Origin: Lamellibrachia satsuma
Lineage: Eukaryota > Annelida > Polychaeta > Sabellida > Siboglinidae
Length of the DNA: 64,000 nucleotides
Direction: 5' to 3'
Assembly (NCBI GenBank): GCA_033239005.1
Contig: BSQZ01000097.1
Location: 1,319,501-1,383,500, forward strand
Part shown: positions 11,311 through 23,049 of the stretch, one piece after another
How the letters are laid out: each line of letters opens with the position of its first letter
How positions within the stretch are numbered: position 1 is the stretch's first letter
The notes under the pieces: model-generated
Told to the model about the DNA's origin: nothing
Database searches by the model: none
What the model saw: only the letters and a program-made list of their open reading frames with translations
Position numbers and translations under genes: made by a program

Positions 11311-11540
11311 GCTGCTGTCACGTAATTACATCGTTGTCGTAGTTGGCTGCTGTCACGTAATTACGTCGTTGTCGTAGTTGGCTGCCGTCACGTAATTAAA
11401 TCGTTGTCGTAGTTGGCTGCTGTCACGTAATTACGTCGTTGTCGTAGTTGGCTGCTGTCACGTAATTACATCGTTGTCGTAGTTGACTGCTGTCACGTAA
11501 TTACGTCGTTGTCGTAGTTGGCTGCTGTCACGTAATTACG
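11311..11540. repeat. 35-bp minisatellite in GPCR intron 1
   Basis: About seven units sharing GTAGTTGGCTGCTGTCACGT and AATTACATCGTTGTC. The array stops 19 bp before the exon 2 acceptor. Confidence 0.93.
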
Positions 11541-11559
11541 GTGACTCTGGTGGTTTCAG

Positions 11560-11653
11560 CCGAGATCCATTGTAAGCTGGACAATTGTCTGCCCGTCTTA
11601 AGCATCACATGCTCCATCTACACCATGGTGGCCCTGGCTGAAGATTGCTACCG
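11560..11653 (+). CDS. GPCR exon 2: TM3
   Basis: Acceptor TGGTTTCAG|CC and donor CCG|GTAGGT. Encodes EIHCKLDNCLPVLSI and TCSIYTMVALAEDCYR. The Cys of HCK is the conserved C3.25 that pairs with extracellular loop 2. In place of D-R-Y the helix ends D-C-Y. The 94-bp length fits phase 1 in, phase 2 out. Confidence 0.82.
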
Positions 11654-12104
11654 GTAGGTGGCGAACATATCATTACATATATTAATTTATACGGAGGAAG
11701 TGAATCATTTATGATTCTATGACAATCAAAATATTCATGTCATGCCTATTAAGGATATCACATAATTTAAATACAAATATTTCAGAATTAGACAGCTAGG
11801 GAATTCTAAAATAAATTTGTTATTCGAGTTTTCTATTGAATTCACCTCACGCACAGGTGATTGAAATGAATACAATGCATGATGTTTCCTGACTGGCCTT
11901 TAGGTGAACTATATATAATATACCTTAAAACACGTGATTTACAAGTGTCAATAGTGTTGATCACAGGGACATTAACTTAACTTCAGTTATTTGAAAAACA
12001 TGCAATATTAACTTGATTTAGCAAATTAATATAATAATGACCCGTGCATGGTGTGAACGGAAACAATATATTGGGAACGAGAGTGTGCAAATTCATTGTT
12101 TCAG

Positions 12105-12546
12105 GGCCATTGTTTTGGGCCCTATGCATGCCATCTACCGCAAGAGGGCGTTGAAGATAATTGGCGGAATATGGGCATTGTCAGCATTGGTGGCCACGCC
12201 GACATTCGTCGACTATTCCATCCACCCCGAGCCGATGACGTCACAATATGTTAACAACACCACCGCTGTGACGTCACGTATCTTATGCAAGCCCAAGTCT
12301 GACGTCTTTGATAAGATGAACGGTTTCTTTATCCTATGCTCATCGTACATGATACCTCAGGCGCTCATCTTCAGTCGCTATTACCGTCTTATCACGTTCA
12401 TCGTACAGCAAGGACATCAGACGACAGGTGGTCTGTCGTCATCATTCGTATCGCACAATCGGAAGAGGATTATAAAGATGTTGATCATCATCGCAGTTCT
12501 CTTCTCCTTCGCCTGGCTGCCCTACTTCGTTCTCCTTGTCGGTGAT
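12105..12546 (+). CDS. GPCR exon 3: TM4, ECL2, TM5, TM6
   Basis: Acceptor GTTTCAG|GG and donor GGTGAT|GTAAGT. The exon is 442 bp and completes the Arg codon begun in exon 2. TM4 has GGIWALSALVATP (W4.50). ECL2 has an N-glycosylation sequon (NNTT) and the partner Cys (ILCKPKS). TM5 has SSYMIPQALIF (P5.50), and a basic loop RKRIIK precedes TM6 with FAWLPYFVLL. No stop or frameshift lies in this longest exon, which argues that any inactivation is recent. Confidence 0.85.
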
Positions 12547-12667
12547 GTAAGTTCTTTGTTAATGTTATTTTCTTCCTTTGTATATATATTGAAAAGGATG
12601 ATTTTTGTGTAATGAAAGAATTAAAATGTTAAAGTACTGCACGCGGACAATGACTATTATCGTTATC

Positions 12668-12925
12668 AGTAGCACAGTGCACGTTCACATCAACAGTAGC
12701 ACAGTGTACGTTCGCATCAACAGTAGCATAGTGCACGTACACATCAACAGTATCATAGTGCACGTACACATCAACAGTAGCATAGTATACGTTCACCTCA
12801 AAAGTAGCATCAACAGTAGCATAGTGCACGTTCACATCAACAGTAGCATCGTGCACGTACACATCAACAGTAGCATAGTGCACGTACGCATCAACTGTAG
12901 CATAGTGCACGTTCACATCAACAGC
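12668..12925. repeat. 27-bp minisatellite in GPCR intron 3
   Basis: About ten units of the type AGCATAGTGCACGT plus TCACATCAACAGT, beginning about 120 bp after the exon 3 donor. A purine/pyrimidine alternating GT/GC stretch follows at 12968-13045. Confidence 0.93.
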
Positions 12926-13104
12926 AACACTCGATTCACAATTAAGTGTTTTTTTTAACGATTTAGGCTGGTGTGTGTATGCGTGCGTTTGTGCGTATAT
13001 GTGTGCGTACGTGCGTGCGTCCGTGCAAGAGAGCGCGCGCATCTGATTGTTTAGATTCAACGTTATTCCTATCAATCAAATAATAATTTGTTTTATTCCT
13101 GTAG

Positions 13105-13332
13105 AAAATGATCGGCCAGTCCAGCAGTGCAGAAGCGGCCAGTTGGTCCGCTCTCGTTCAACTGACCATGGCCGTTTTCAGCACGTCCTACAACATCTTT
13201 CTCTACCTCATCTACAACGCTGAGTTCCGCAAGTCGTTTCTCAGCATCTTCTACTGCGTCCGCCCATCGAACCCGAGTCCGTCTCTCCCGCTGGGCATCC
13301 CAGTAACATCGCCCCCACCAACTGTCAATTAA
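13105..13332 (+). CDS. GPCR exon 4: TM7 and C-tail
   Basis: Acceptor ATTCCTGTAG|AAAATG. TM7 reads LVQLTMAVFSTSYNIFLYL, followed by helix 8 YNAEFRKSFLSIFYC (a palmitoylation-type Cys) and a proline-rich tail ending at TAA 13330-13332. NIFLY stands where NPxxY is expected. The remainder of TM7 and helix 8 is well preserved. Confidence 0.85.
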   Translation, partial: KMIGQSSSAEAASWSALVQLTMAVFSTSYNIFLYLIYNAEFRKSFLSIFYCVRPSNPSPSLPLGIPVTSPPPTVN

Positions 13333-13339
13333 AAACATA

Positions 13340-14430
13340 CGACACTCGTCCCGCGTTGATTGAATAATCTCAGCAGCTTCCTTGTCAACACCGCACAACG
13401 AACGTACAAGTAACACGAACAATTTAAACAAAATGGAATCCCAACAAATGTAGTGAGAGCGTCACTCGGCTAATATGCAGTTCCATGTGGCCTCAACAAC
13501 TGTCGTGTCAGTGTGACAAGACCAACGTATGAATAAGAAAGGTGACTGCATGTGCCCCGACAGCGTTAAACGACTAAGGTCTGACTGTGGTCTCAGTAAC
13601 TGCCTCGACAGGGAAATGTGTTCAAAGTGTTTATATAGTGTCAGCGTGACGTCACCAACGTGTAGCTCCGCGATGTATCAGTGGTCGTCGTGCCAGCCTG
13701 ACGTCACTAGCGTATGGTGTATCAGCTATTGACATATCCTTCACGTGCGTTTTGCCTAGCGCCCACAGCAGGTCCCTCAACCTATCAACAAACATGGCCG
13801 CAAATGTAAAGGGGCCAGACATTCCGCCGCGTTTTTCGTTGAAGTTGTGGCTTGATGTGTGCCCGGGAGTCAACGAAAACCTGCTGGCAAATACATATCG
13901 CCCTAGTACATAAGTTAGCATCACATGCCCTGGTGAAAGCGTGTGGTGTATAGTCATCCTATCGATCTCAGGTATTTGGTGTACGAATCTCAAGATCTCC
14001 ATGCACATATCTTCATTATCTTCAAACTCACATTTGATGTGCAGATTCTGCACATCTCAAGTTGTGGCAGTGGTGATATGTTAAGTGGCGCCACTGACGG
14101 AGAATGTGAGTCAATACCAGTAATGTCACACTGTTAATCGCCAGATGTTTTAGAAGCTATGCTACTACATATTGTCACCATAGTGTAAATAAGTGTCGTC
14201 AATTAAGAATACGTATCGTGATACATCTAAACCCATCAGTGGTTGACTTAATTTTAATCAAATTAACAATACAAATTGGCTTGATGATTTTATGTACGCT
14301 GAAATAATCTATGCCACCGCACATTCGTAGTTATTCAAATTTCAGATCAGCCGATTGTTGCATCCTATGGTAGCGGTGTAGTTTCTGTTTAATATCACTA
14401 ACCGTTACTTTTGGCACAATGTATTCTTTA
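13340..14430. other. 3' flank of the GPCR gene; no further gene recognised
   Basis: The first about 140 bp are shared with the flank of the upstream pseudogene. A minus-strand open frame at 13652-14053 is not similar to any family I know and lacks splice or promoter support. Confidence 0.4.
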
Positions 14431-14440
14431 CTTACTTACT

Positions 14441-14795
14441 TAGTCCTCTTCGCTCGAGCATAGAGCATAGGGCCGACACGACTCTTTTCCAACGCACTCT
14501 GTTATTTGCTGCATGTTTATCTCTTTCCAGGTGGTTCCATGTTTCTTTAGTTTCTCGTCTATTGATCTCCTCCAAGTAGTTTTGGGTCTGCCTGTTTTTC
14601 TATTTCCTTGTGAATTTCGCTGTAAGGCGTATCTCGTGAAATTGTTGGTTAGTTTTCGAAGGGTGTGTGTGTCCTATCCATGTCAGATATTTGTTAATGA
14701 ATGTTTGTAGCATTCTGTTTGTTGTCTTGGTTGCTCTCCATGTGTCGTAGCCATGTAGCAGCGGACTATTCACGTTGGTGTTGACGTTTCTGATG
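14441..14795 (-). mobile_element. LINE reverse-transcriptase C-terminal remnant
   Basis: The minus strand reads LLHGYDTWRATKTT, then after frame changes GRPKTTWRRSIDEKLKKHG and CRPYALCSSEED with a stop at 14441-14443. The GRPKTTWRR block and the ending ALCS.. are typical of the C-terminus of a widespread invertebrate non-LTR retrotransposon polyprotein. Frame breaks show it is dead. Confidence 0.72.
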
Positions 14796-14799
14796 TTGA

Positions 14800-15140
14800 G
14801 GGGAGATGTTCATCAGACCGGATCGTTAAAATAAGTAATACTTCTACTTATTTCACAATCAAGTAATACTTTTACTGCTATCAGCAATCTTCTTCAGACG
14901 ATTACCGCTAGATGGCGACAAAGTAGTCATTCTACGCAGACGTATCACTCTGGTGTGTGCCTACCGCGGCCGCGCCCTGGGTGGCCCTTCAGGAGATCAT
15001 CGTAGGTGTGTGAGAGTCGGTATCGGTCCTCATCTGTCTTTGGTGTTTCTTGTCCATATCACTTCTTTGATGCCTCTTGTTCTCCAGTCCGACTCTCTGT
15101 CTACATATTTGGCCCCTCCCAGTCTACGATGTGATTATGT
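14800..15140 (-). mobile_element. Penelope-like element C-terminal remnant
   Basis: The minus strand encodes ESDWRTRGIKEVIWTRNTK, resembling the W-x-x-RG-x-KEAI-x-IR block at the end of the GIY-YIG region of Penelope-like elements, then PEGPPRARPR. The sequence between 14800 and 14950 is non-coding and may be its 3' end. Family assignment rests on this one block. Confidence 0.45.
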
Positions 15141-15219
15141 TGATAGCTAATTTATGCATCTCTTTTACCGATGTTTTTCCGTTGCTTCGGGTGTAATGTC
15201 TGCTAGCAGATGCTTTCTC

Positions 15220-15860
15220 AGCGTATTGCACCATAAGTCAGAGAGTACCCGAATTCAAGCCAGGATATGCGTGGCGAATTCCAAAATGGCGTAGTATATC
15301 TAGAAAAGTAGACACTGCTTTTGTAGTCCCGGTCGGTGTTGCGGGCCTGGGTTGGCTTGTGTGGAATATGGCCAACAAACACAATGTTTTCATCCACTGG
15401 CATGAACCATCCGGGGCAGTAGCCGGAATTTGGGCTGACAATGATCAGTTTGGGAATAATCCTCTGGGGACTCGCCATTTCTAGCGCTTTAATAGTCTGG
15501 GGATTTGTCACTTGTTGGCCGAAAGGGCGCTATATAAATATGTGCGATTAATTGATTGCTGCCAATGCCTGCTATATAGATTAATGATTATGTTTTGTCT
15601 GCTACAGTTATCTGGGATGATTTCCAATATGTCATCACCGTTTCCAATCATCGTGTATTTGTGTGCAAGAGGCGGCCAGACCCTGTGGCTTAATGGACTC
15701 ACCTCACGTACCCGCCCAACCCTTCTGCCAGAATGGACTGGTCGGTGTTCGTTCATCAAGACTTTCTGAACAAACTAATCTGATCATCCCTGGTCATTCC
15801 CTGTGGAACTATTTGTGACTGTAATTGTCTTGAAGTAAACTTGGTACCGGCCTCAGGGTT
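15220..15860. other. unresolved repeat-like segment with GGCGCTATATAAAT motif
   Basis: GGCGCTATATAAATATG at 15528 resembles the 3' tails of CR1/L2-type LINEs and their SINE partners. Two overlapping minus frames (15218-15511 and 15508-15759) look like a broken coding remnant, but I could not name it. Confidence 0.35.
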
Positions 15861-16145
15861 TAGAAAAGGGGGTTTCAAACAAGCACAATCAGCCAATGAT
15901 TATGGGATGATTTCTGAAAAAAATTACAGTTAAAAACATTTCTCAAAAGGGGGTTTGAGCGAACCCCGGAAACCCCTGAGGATGGGCATGAAACTGTATA
16001 TATTAATCCTAATTGCAAGCAGTGTGTTGGTGAAATATATTGGTAAATGCATTATGACTGCTGATATGACGAAGGACAGTCAACATGTATGTGAATCAGG
16101 ATGTAAACATTGCAACAGATGTACATAACTAATTTTTAACTGTGT

Positions 16146-16660
16146 TCTTTAGAAATTGGATAAGTGACAGAGACAGTGTGTGACAAAATGACAGGTCTCT
16201 CCTGCAGCCAACGTATAAGTGACAGAGACAGTTTGTGACAAAATGACAGGTCTCTCCTGCAGCCAACACATAAGTGGCAGAGACAGTGTGCGAAAACAAA
16301 TTAAAGGTCTCTCCTGCATCCAACATATAAGTGACAGAGACAGTGTGTGACAAACTGACAGATCGCTCCTGCAGCCAACATATAAGTGATAGAGGCAATG
16401 TGTGACAGAATGACAGGTCGCTCCTGCAGCCAAGTATGATAAGTGACAGAGACATTGTGTGACAGAATGACATGTCGCTCTTGCAGCCAATATATGATAA
16501 GTGACAGAGACAGTGTGTGACAAACTGACAGATCGCTCCTGCAGCCAACATATAAGTGACAGAGACAGTGTGTGACAGAATGACAGATCACTCCTGCAGC
16601 CAACATATAAGTGACAGAGACAGTGTGTGACATAATGACAGGTCGCTCAAACAGCCAACA
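16146..16660. repeat. 55-58-bp minisatellite
   Basis: About nine units with AAGTGACAGAGACAGTGTGT, then GACAGGTC(G/T)CTCCTGCAGCC. The minus-strand frames across it (Cys/His/Ser/Leu-rich) follow from the repeat. Confidence 0.93.
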
Positions 16661-17108
16661 TAGGATAATTTAAAGTTTCTCCTCGATTTTATTTGTTTTC
16701 CACTCAACTCGTTTCACTTTCATTTTGCCAACAAATTTAACGTATCTAGTCTCGACTGAGATATGCGAGCTCTTGTGTACAAATGTGTGTTGTGTTACAT
16801 AGTTGGCCTTAGTGAAATCATTAAAAAAAACTATTGATTTATATTTGACTGGGTCCAGCCAAAATTTGGCGAAAAAGGGACAAAAATGGTCTGCTCTATA
16901 TGCTATAATGTAAGGCTATTCAAACTTTCTTAAATTACCTGCGATACTGTATGCTGCTGTCTTCTAAACGGCAGTATTCCAGTTAGCTGTCGTCACACTA
17001 CTGGGGTATATGTTAGTCTTCATGTATGTAGTAATGATGGAGATACATCACTGTGTGTTCCAGGTTCTCTGTAGATGACTAAAGTGTTGGTTATTTAATA
17101 TCTTGTTT

Positions 17109-17175
17109 ACTCGCTCGCTCGCTCGCTCACTCACTCACTCACTCGCTCACTCACTCACTCACTCACTCACTCACA
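17109..17175. repeat. (CTCG)n/(CTCA)n tetranucleotide tract
   Basis: Interleaved CTCG and CTCA tetramers over about 65 bp. Confidence 0.9.
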
Positions 17176-17289
17176 CTTACTCAACCATTGACCAGAACGA
17201 TCGTTGTTCCAAGTTTATCCACTAGGTGCCACCACACCTGAAGTCAGACCTACACGGGCGATAATACCAGATTTTTCTTTTAATGGTTC

Positions 17290-17640
17290 CATCTTACCGT
17301 GCAAACCATCCCAATCACTTACTGCATTGTAGGGACATACATACATATTACAATACTGCTAAAGTTAGTTGGAACGCTTGCATCGACTGAAATAGGTTTA
17401 ATCGTATTTAGTGAGTTAGCCCGAGAGCCGATTGCATTGGTTATCCATATCCCAGGTGTCCAGTCTACCCTATTCCTTAACCTTGCTTTGTGCCCTCTGG
17501 TTCTGCCTTCTTCGAATTTGAAGACAATATTTATATAAATATCTTCATAGCCATTCATTAAAAAACCTTATATTTGGTTTCCTCTTGGTCTCCCGGTCTC
17601 TAGTGTTGACAGACCTAAATATTGCTTTGTTGAGTTGTAC
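17290..17640 (-). mobile_element. CR1-type LINE 3' fragment
   Basis: The minus strand encodes MNGYEDI, FKFEEGRTRGHKARL and, upstream in another frame, ETGRPRGNQI-like sequence. These match in order the VNGFENID..., TRGH... and TLETRRLRGD blocks of the longer LINE remnant at 25286-26045. The copy is frameshifted and truncated. Confidence 0.6.
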
Positions 17641-18289
17641 AATTACCAAGTAACTGTTTCTCCTATATGTGATTTTGTCCCATCTGTAATTTGGCGCAGT
17701 GTGAAATTGCCCGACTCATGTTTGGTCTCAATGGAAACTCAACCTCAGCTTGTAACCAGACAAGGTAAATAAACAACACGAATGCAACATGTTGGGGAAA
17801 ACAGCTTTATCAACCAGCATAACACAAACTGATGTTTTATCGCAGGACTAATGCTACTGTTTGTGCAAATACCATAATGCACATACCACTTCAAATGGCA
17901 CTACATGTTGTTTTAATTTGGAGTACAACAAGACATATTCTTCAGTACATTTACACAATACATTAACATAGCCACGTATAAAAAACATATATAAACCACA
18001 GTCCACCCACCTGATGTGGCAATATAGTCTAGTATAATCATCGCTACATTTCTCTAATATATAAGCAGCACATCTGCATTGGTTTATGTTCACAACTACT
18101 GGATATAATTGTAAGCAGCAGTAAACCATTTATACAAAACACTGCTACATATGCAAGGAAATACGTTAAACTCAGCATTGCACTGAAAGTCTACGGCATG
18201 AAAGTGTAAATGCACAATATTCTGGTACAACGTCATTTGCACAACATTAATTCACAACGCAAATGTTGTCAACTGATTAGAAGTGTCCA

Positions 18290-18425
18290 TGCATACTCGC
18301 ACACATTAGAAGTATCCATACATAGTCCCACAAATTAGAAGTGTCCATACATACTCCCACAACTTACACGTATCCATACATACTCCCACAAATTAGAAGT
18401 GTCCATACATACTCCTACAAATTTG
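18290..18425. repeat. 29-bp minisatellite bracketed by 75-bp direct repeats
   Basis: About five units of ACATACTCCCACAAATTAGA plus AGTGTCCAT. The sequences at 18170-18250 and 18550-18630 are direct copies of each other (both contain GTCTACGGCATGAAAGT), so the whole region is a tandem duplication with an expanded centre. Confidence 0.8.
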
Positions 18426-19120
18426 AAAGCATTAGCAAGCACGTATCACCGTCACATACTATGGTGACTGTTTCCTTGTAAACTTATGTACACACATTGT
18501 ACACACATTGTACATACACACACACATTGTCTGTGCAACAACGTACATTAAACAAGCCATTGCACTGGACGTCTACGGCATGAAAGTACCAATGCACAAT
18601 GTTTTGGTGCAGCATCCCAATGAACAAAATATCTACTAATTAATAGAATTATCTCAAAAAGTGGGGATCGTTCGACGGGGATGCAATGTATTATATATAT
18701 ATATATATATACCAATCTACTATACACACTTTGTCAACGAACCGGAAGTGTTCATGTGTACATTGATACAGTTCAAAGCAGTGATAAGCTACAATATGGC
18801 GAGGTCGTAGCGCTGCTGTGTATGACTGCTCCCAAAAGTATCCTAGATTTTCAATGTATTAATATCTTAGACTACCTATTTGTTGTGCGGCACGATTTGT
18901 CAAAAGCCAAGGATTCTCTTCGGAACATTTGTGAATGGTTTAAGTGTGTTTTATCATCGAATTTGTGGTCTTTTATTTTGGACTTTTAACTTGAGGCGTG
19001 GCCGACGGAATCACCTAAGCGGAACGGAAACCGATCTACACTATGCGAGGCACTACGTCCGATCTGCCGAAGCATGACATTGTCTAGATCGTTGCTGCTC
19101 GGACTAAGGAAATGCTGGCA

Positions 19121-19360
19121 GCCGGCTCCCATCCGTCGACGACTACAACAGCCGGCTCCCATCCGTCGACGACTACAACAGCCGGCTCCCACCCGTCGAC
19201 GACTACAACAGCCGGCTCCCATCCGTCGACGACTACAACAGCCGGCCCCCATCCGTCGACGACAACAACAACCGGCTCCCATCGGTCGACGACTACAACA
19301 GCCGGCTCCCATCCGTCGACGACTACAATAGCCGGCTCCCATCCGTCGACGACTACAACA
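19121..19360. repeat. 30-bp minisatellite, 8 units, in LINE ORF1
   Basis: Exactly eight units starting GCCGGCTCCCATCCGTCGAC and ending GACTACAACA. The 30-bp period keeps a frame open (AGSHPSTTTT repeated), continuous with the LINE ORF1-like frame upstream. Confidence 0.95.
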
Positions 19361-19467
19361 GCAACAATCAATCCGACCACCGACAAGACGTTGGAAAAAG
19401 GCCGGTTGCAGAAGACGAATCCGGCCAATAACGAAGGTGCCCAGTAAGTGGCACATCGCGGGTGCGG

Positions 19468-19582
19468 TCAGCCATGTTACGGGTGAGGTCAGCCATGTCA
19501 CGGGTGAGGTCCGCCATGTCACGGGTGAGGTCCGCCATGTCACGGGTGAGGTCAGCCATATCACGGGCGAGGTCAGCCATGT
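19468..19582. repeat. 21-bp minisatellite
   Basis: Five to six units of the type GTCAGCCATGTCACGGGTGA. Confidence 0.93.
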
Positions 19583-19694
19583 ATATAAAAAACCGGGATT
19601 GAAAATATCAAACATAATACAATGTCTGCCACCACCGTCTATTCCGAAGTATGCCTCTGATGTGAACAATTCAGTACGTGTACCCATTGCGGAC

Positions 19695-19990
19695 ACTTCT
19701 CGTACGTGTGTGCATGATCAGGTACACATCAGCCTGACACTGAAAAACACCCGGTCAGTCAGCAACAAGGCCGGAAACATCTCTGACTACATCACCGTAC
19801 GTATGTACATGATCAGTTACACACCACCCTGGCACTGATAAACCCCAGGTCAGTCAGCAACAAGGCCGGAACCATCTGTGACTACATCACCGTACGTGTG
19901 TATATGATCATGTGCACACCACCCTGGCACTGATAAACCCCCGGTCAATCCGCAACAAGGCCGGAACCATCTCTGACTACACCACCGTAC
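19695..19990. repeat. 95-bp tandem triplication of the LINE endonuclease start
   Basis: CATGATCA-type starts at 19713, 19808 and 19903 give an exact 95-bp period. Each unit encodes a version of the endonuclease N-terminus, ending NKAG(N/T)I(S/C)DY(I/T)TVR. Only the third continues into the domain. Confidence 0.9.
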
Positions 19991-20695
19991 GCGGTGTTGA
20001 CGTAATCTGCCTGACTGAGACACGGCTCACTGACACTGATGATGCTGTCGTAGAGGCCACTGACATATATAACTTCCGCCACCTTACGCGAAGCGACCGA
20101 CGAGACGGCGGAGTTGGTGTGGTGTACAAGGCATAATTCCATCTATGCCCCACGACGCCCATACTCGCCCAGTCCTTTGAGGGTCTTGAAGTTGTAATAC
20201 GCCATGTGCGTGCAGCGTCGATCGTACTAGTCTTCACGATATATCGGCCACCTTCATCCGGCCGGAAGTCTACGCCATTCCGGCTATTCATCGATGAATT
20301 CAGTCGTGTTCTTGAACGTGCTGCCACGCAGCAGACTGAACGTGTCATTCTCGGTGACCTCAACGTACACTACGGCGATGATCGCGATCTCACTGACCTT
20401 CTCCTTCCAACAGCACGTGACGGAACTGACCCATGTGGATGGTAACATCCTCGACCTCGTTATAACACGAAACACGCATGACTGTGCCGTATCTGCCGTA
20501 TCAGTAGAAACTATGTTAACCGACCATCACGTGATCCAGAGCGTCCTTGTCACGGTCAAACCGAGACGGCCGAGAAAAAAAGATCAGCTACAGGAAATAC
20601 GCTGCAATTGACAACGCTAAGTTTGACGCAGATCTGAGGACAACGCAACTGCTAACCTACCCAAGCGACTGTAAACCGACCCATGCGACTGCATC

Positions 20696-20836
20696 GCAGG
20701 ACTGTCTCTCCAATACGACACCACTATTGCAGGACTGTCTCTCCAATACAACACCACTATCGCAGGGCTGTCTCTCCAATACGACACCACTATCGCAGGA
20801 CTGTCTCTCCAATACGACACCACTATCGCAGAGTTG
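20696..20836. repeat. 33-bp minisatellite in the LINE
   Basis: Four to five units beginning GCAGGACTGTCTCTCCAATA. The 33-bp period encodes CLSNTTPLSQD in the plus frame. Confidence 0.92.
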
Positions 20837-20972
20837 ATCGATACTCATGCGCCGCTCACCACCCGTCTTATCACCATCCGCCCCAAGACACCCCAAGACA
20901 CCCCAAGACACCCCGAGACACCCTGGTACAACAATGAGCTGTCAGTTGAGAAGCGACAACTTCGATGAGCGG

Positions 20973-21345
20973 AGCGGCGGTGGTGAGAGAGGAGCGGACC
21001 GGCGGTGGCGAGAGAAGAGCGGACCGGCGGTGGCGAGAAACGAGCGGACCGGCGGTGGCCAGAGACGAGCGGACCGGCGGTGGCCAGAGACGAGCGGTCC
21101 GGCGGTGGCGAGAGACGAGTGGACCGGCGGTGGCGAGAGACGAGTGGACCGGCGGTGGCGAGAGACGAGCGGACCGGCGGTGGCGAGAGACGAGGGGACC
21201 GGCGGTGGCGAGAGACGAGTGGATCGGCGGTGGCGAGAGACGAGCGGACCGGCGGTGGCGAGAGACGAGTGGACCGGCGGTGGCGAGAGACGAGTGGACC
21301 GGCGGTGGCGAGAGACGAGCGGAGCGGCGGTGGCGAGAGACGCGG
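20973..21345. repeat. 25-bp GC-rich minisatellite in the LINE
   Basis: About 15 units containing GGACCGGCGGTGGCGAGAGA. A 25-bp period puts all three frames in one 75-bp superperiod, so several long Arg/Gly-rich frames appear on both strands and none needs to be a protein. Confidence 0.95.
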
Positions 21346-21626
21346 CTAGTTGTACATAGAGACATTTTCACGACTCTAAATCCGCGTTTTACTGTCAGAA
21401 AATCCAAGAGTCTGCCCGTGACGTGAAAGCTATGTACCGAGTCACGAATAACATCATTGGGCGTAAATTACCACCGACGCTTGCCGAGAACAACGGCTCG
21501 CATGCGGAATCACTATGACGCGCCTCCACCGTTACCGCTAATCGACAACAATCACGAACATTGCACTCTGTCAGCGACAACAGCCACCGCTATCATCCGA
21601 CTTGGGATCAAATGCCCTCGCAAATC

Positions 21627-22147
<521 letters not shown>

Positions 22148-22684
22148 CCCGTTGCCGGCTGCACTGCTGAAGACAAACGTTACCATCGTCGCACCAACTC
22201 TAGCCAGCATCATTAATATGTCGCTGGTGTCTGCGACAGTTCCATCCGACATCAAACACACGCTAGTCGCGTCACTGCTCAAGAAGACTGGTCTAGACGC
22301 TAATTACATTAATAATTACCGCCACATTTCAAACCTCAGCTTTATTTCAAAGCTGTTGGAGAAGCATACGGCGGTTGACCTTCGGCGCTACATCGACGAA
22401 AACAAACTTTTCGACCTATTCCAGAGAACATACCGCCCACATCATAGCACCGAAACAGCTCCTGTCCGTAGTTATGATGACATCATCCAGGCGCTTGATG
22501 ATTGAAAGGTAATAGTACACGTTCTACTCGACCTTAATGGGGCATTCGACACCGTTGATCATACCATGCTACTGCAGCAGACGCATTCGATCGGCACACG
22601 AGGCCCGGCACTAGCAATGCTGACGTCTTACCTGTCCAACAGGACGATGGCGATAAAAATCTTGTCAACGACAGTTATGTTGTG

Positions 22685-22890
22685 GTATGCCACGGTTAAT
22701 GTGGTACGAGTGTATCACTTGAACCATGGTTAGTGTACGAGTGTACCGCTTGTACCACGGTTAGTGTGGTACGAGTGTATCACTTGTACCTCGGTTAATG
22801 TGGTACGAGTGTACCACATGTACCGCGGTTAATGTGGTACGATTGTACCACTTGTACCACGGTCAATGAGGTACGCATGTACCCTTGTTC
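22685..22890. repeat. 34-bp GTAC-rich minisatellite, left outer edge of the giant inverted repeat
   Basis: About six units such as GTGGTACGAGTGTACCACTT followed by GTACCACGGTTAAT. The units are quasi-palindromic. The same array recurs inverted at 54865-55310. Confidence 0.88.
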
Positions 22891-23049
22891 TACGGTTAAT
22901 CCGGCCCTGGGTGACGTAATGGCTAGAACACAAAACCCGGGTCCGGATCGTCTTGGTGTCGTTTGAAGTTTGGGCAATTTCGTTCATTCCAAGTTACTTC
23001 AGTTCACTCAGCTGCATAAATTAGTATATTAGCTCACCAGAAGCTAACC

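Larger units (their letters stand above)
10193..13332 (+). pseudogene. class A (rhodopsin-like) peptide-type GPCR gene, four exons, in-frame stop
   Basis: The gene has four exons (10193-10421, 11560-11653, 12105-12546, 13105-13332) with GT-AG junctions in phases 1, 2 and 0 that join without shifting the frame. Together they give a seven-helix receptor of about 330 residues resembling neuropeptide receptors. N1.50, D2.50, C3.25, W4.50, P5.50 and the TM6 FAWLP motif are visible. Two signature motifs are altered. DRY reads DCY (ALAEDCYRAIV), losing Arg3.50, and NPxxY reads NIFLY, losing Pro7.50. A TAA at 10409-10411, where the first extracellular loop usually has its conserved Trp, stops translation 10 bases before the donor. 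No alternative donor keeps the phase. It is either a recent pseudogene, a null allele or a sequence error. The ligand is unknown. Confidence 0.75.

Noticed and set aside
13652..14053. 133-codon minus-strand protein
   Set aside because: No recognisable domain, no splice or poly(A) signals, and it overlaps the shared GPCR 3' flank region.
20847..21426. Arg/Gly-rich RGG-like protein
   Set aside because: Product of a 25-bp array. Several frames on both strands look alike and it lies inside a dead LINE.
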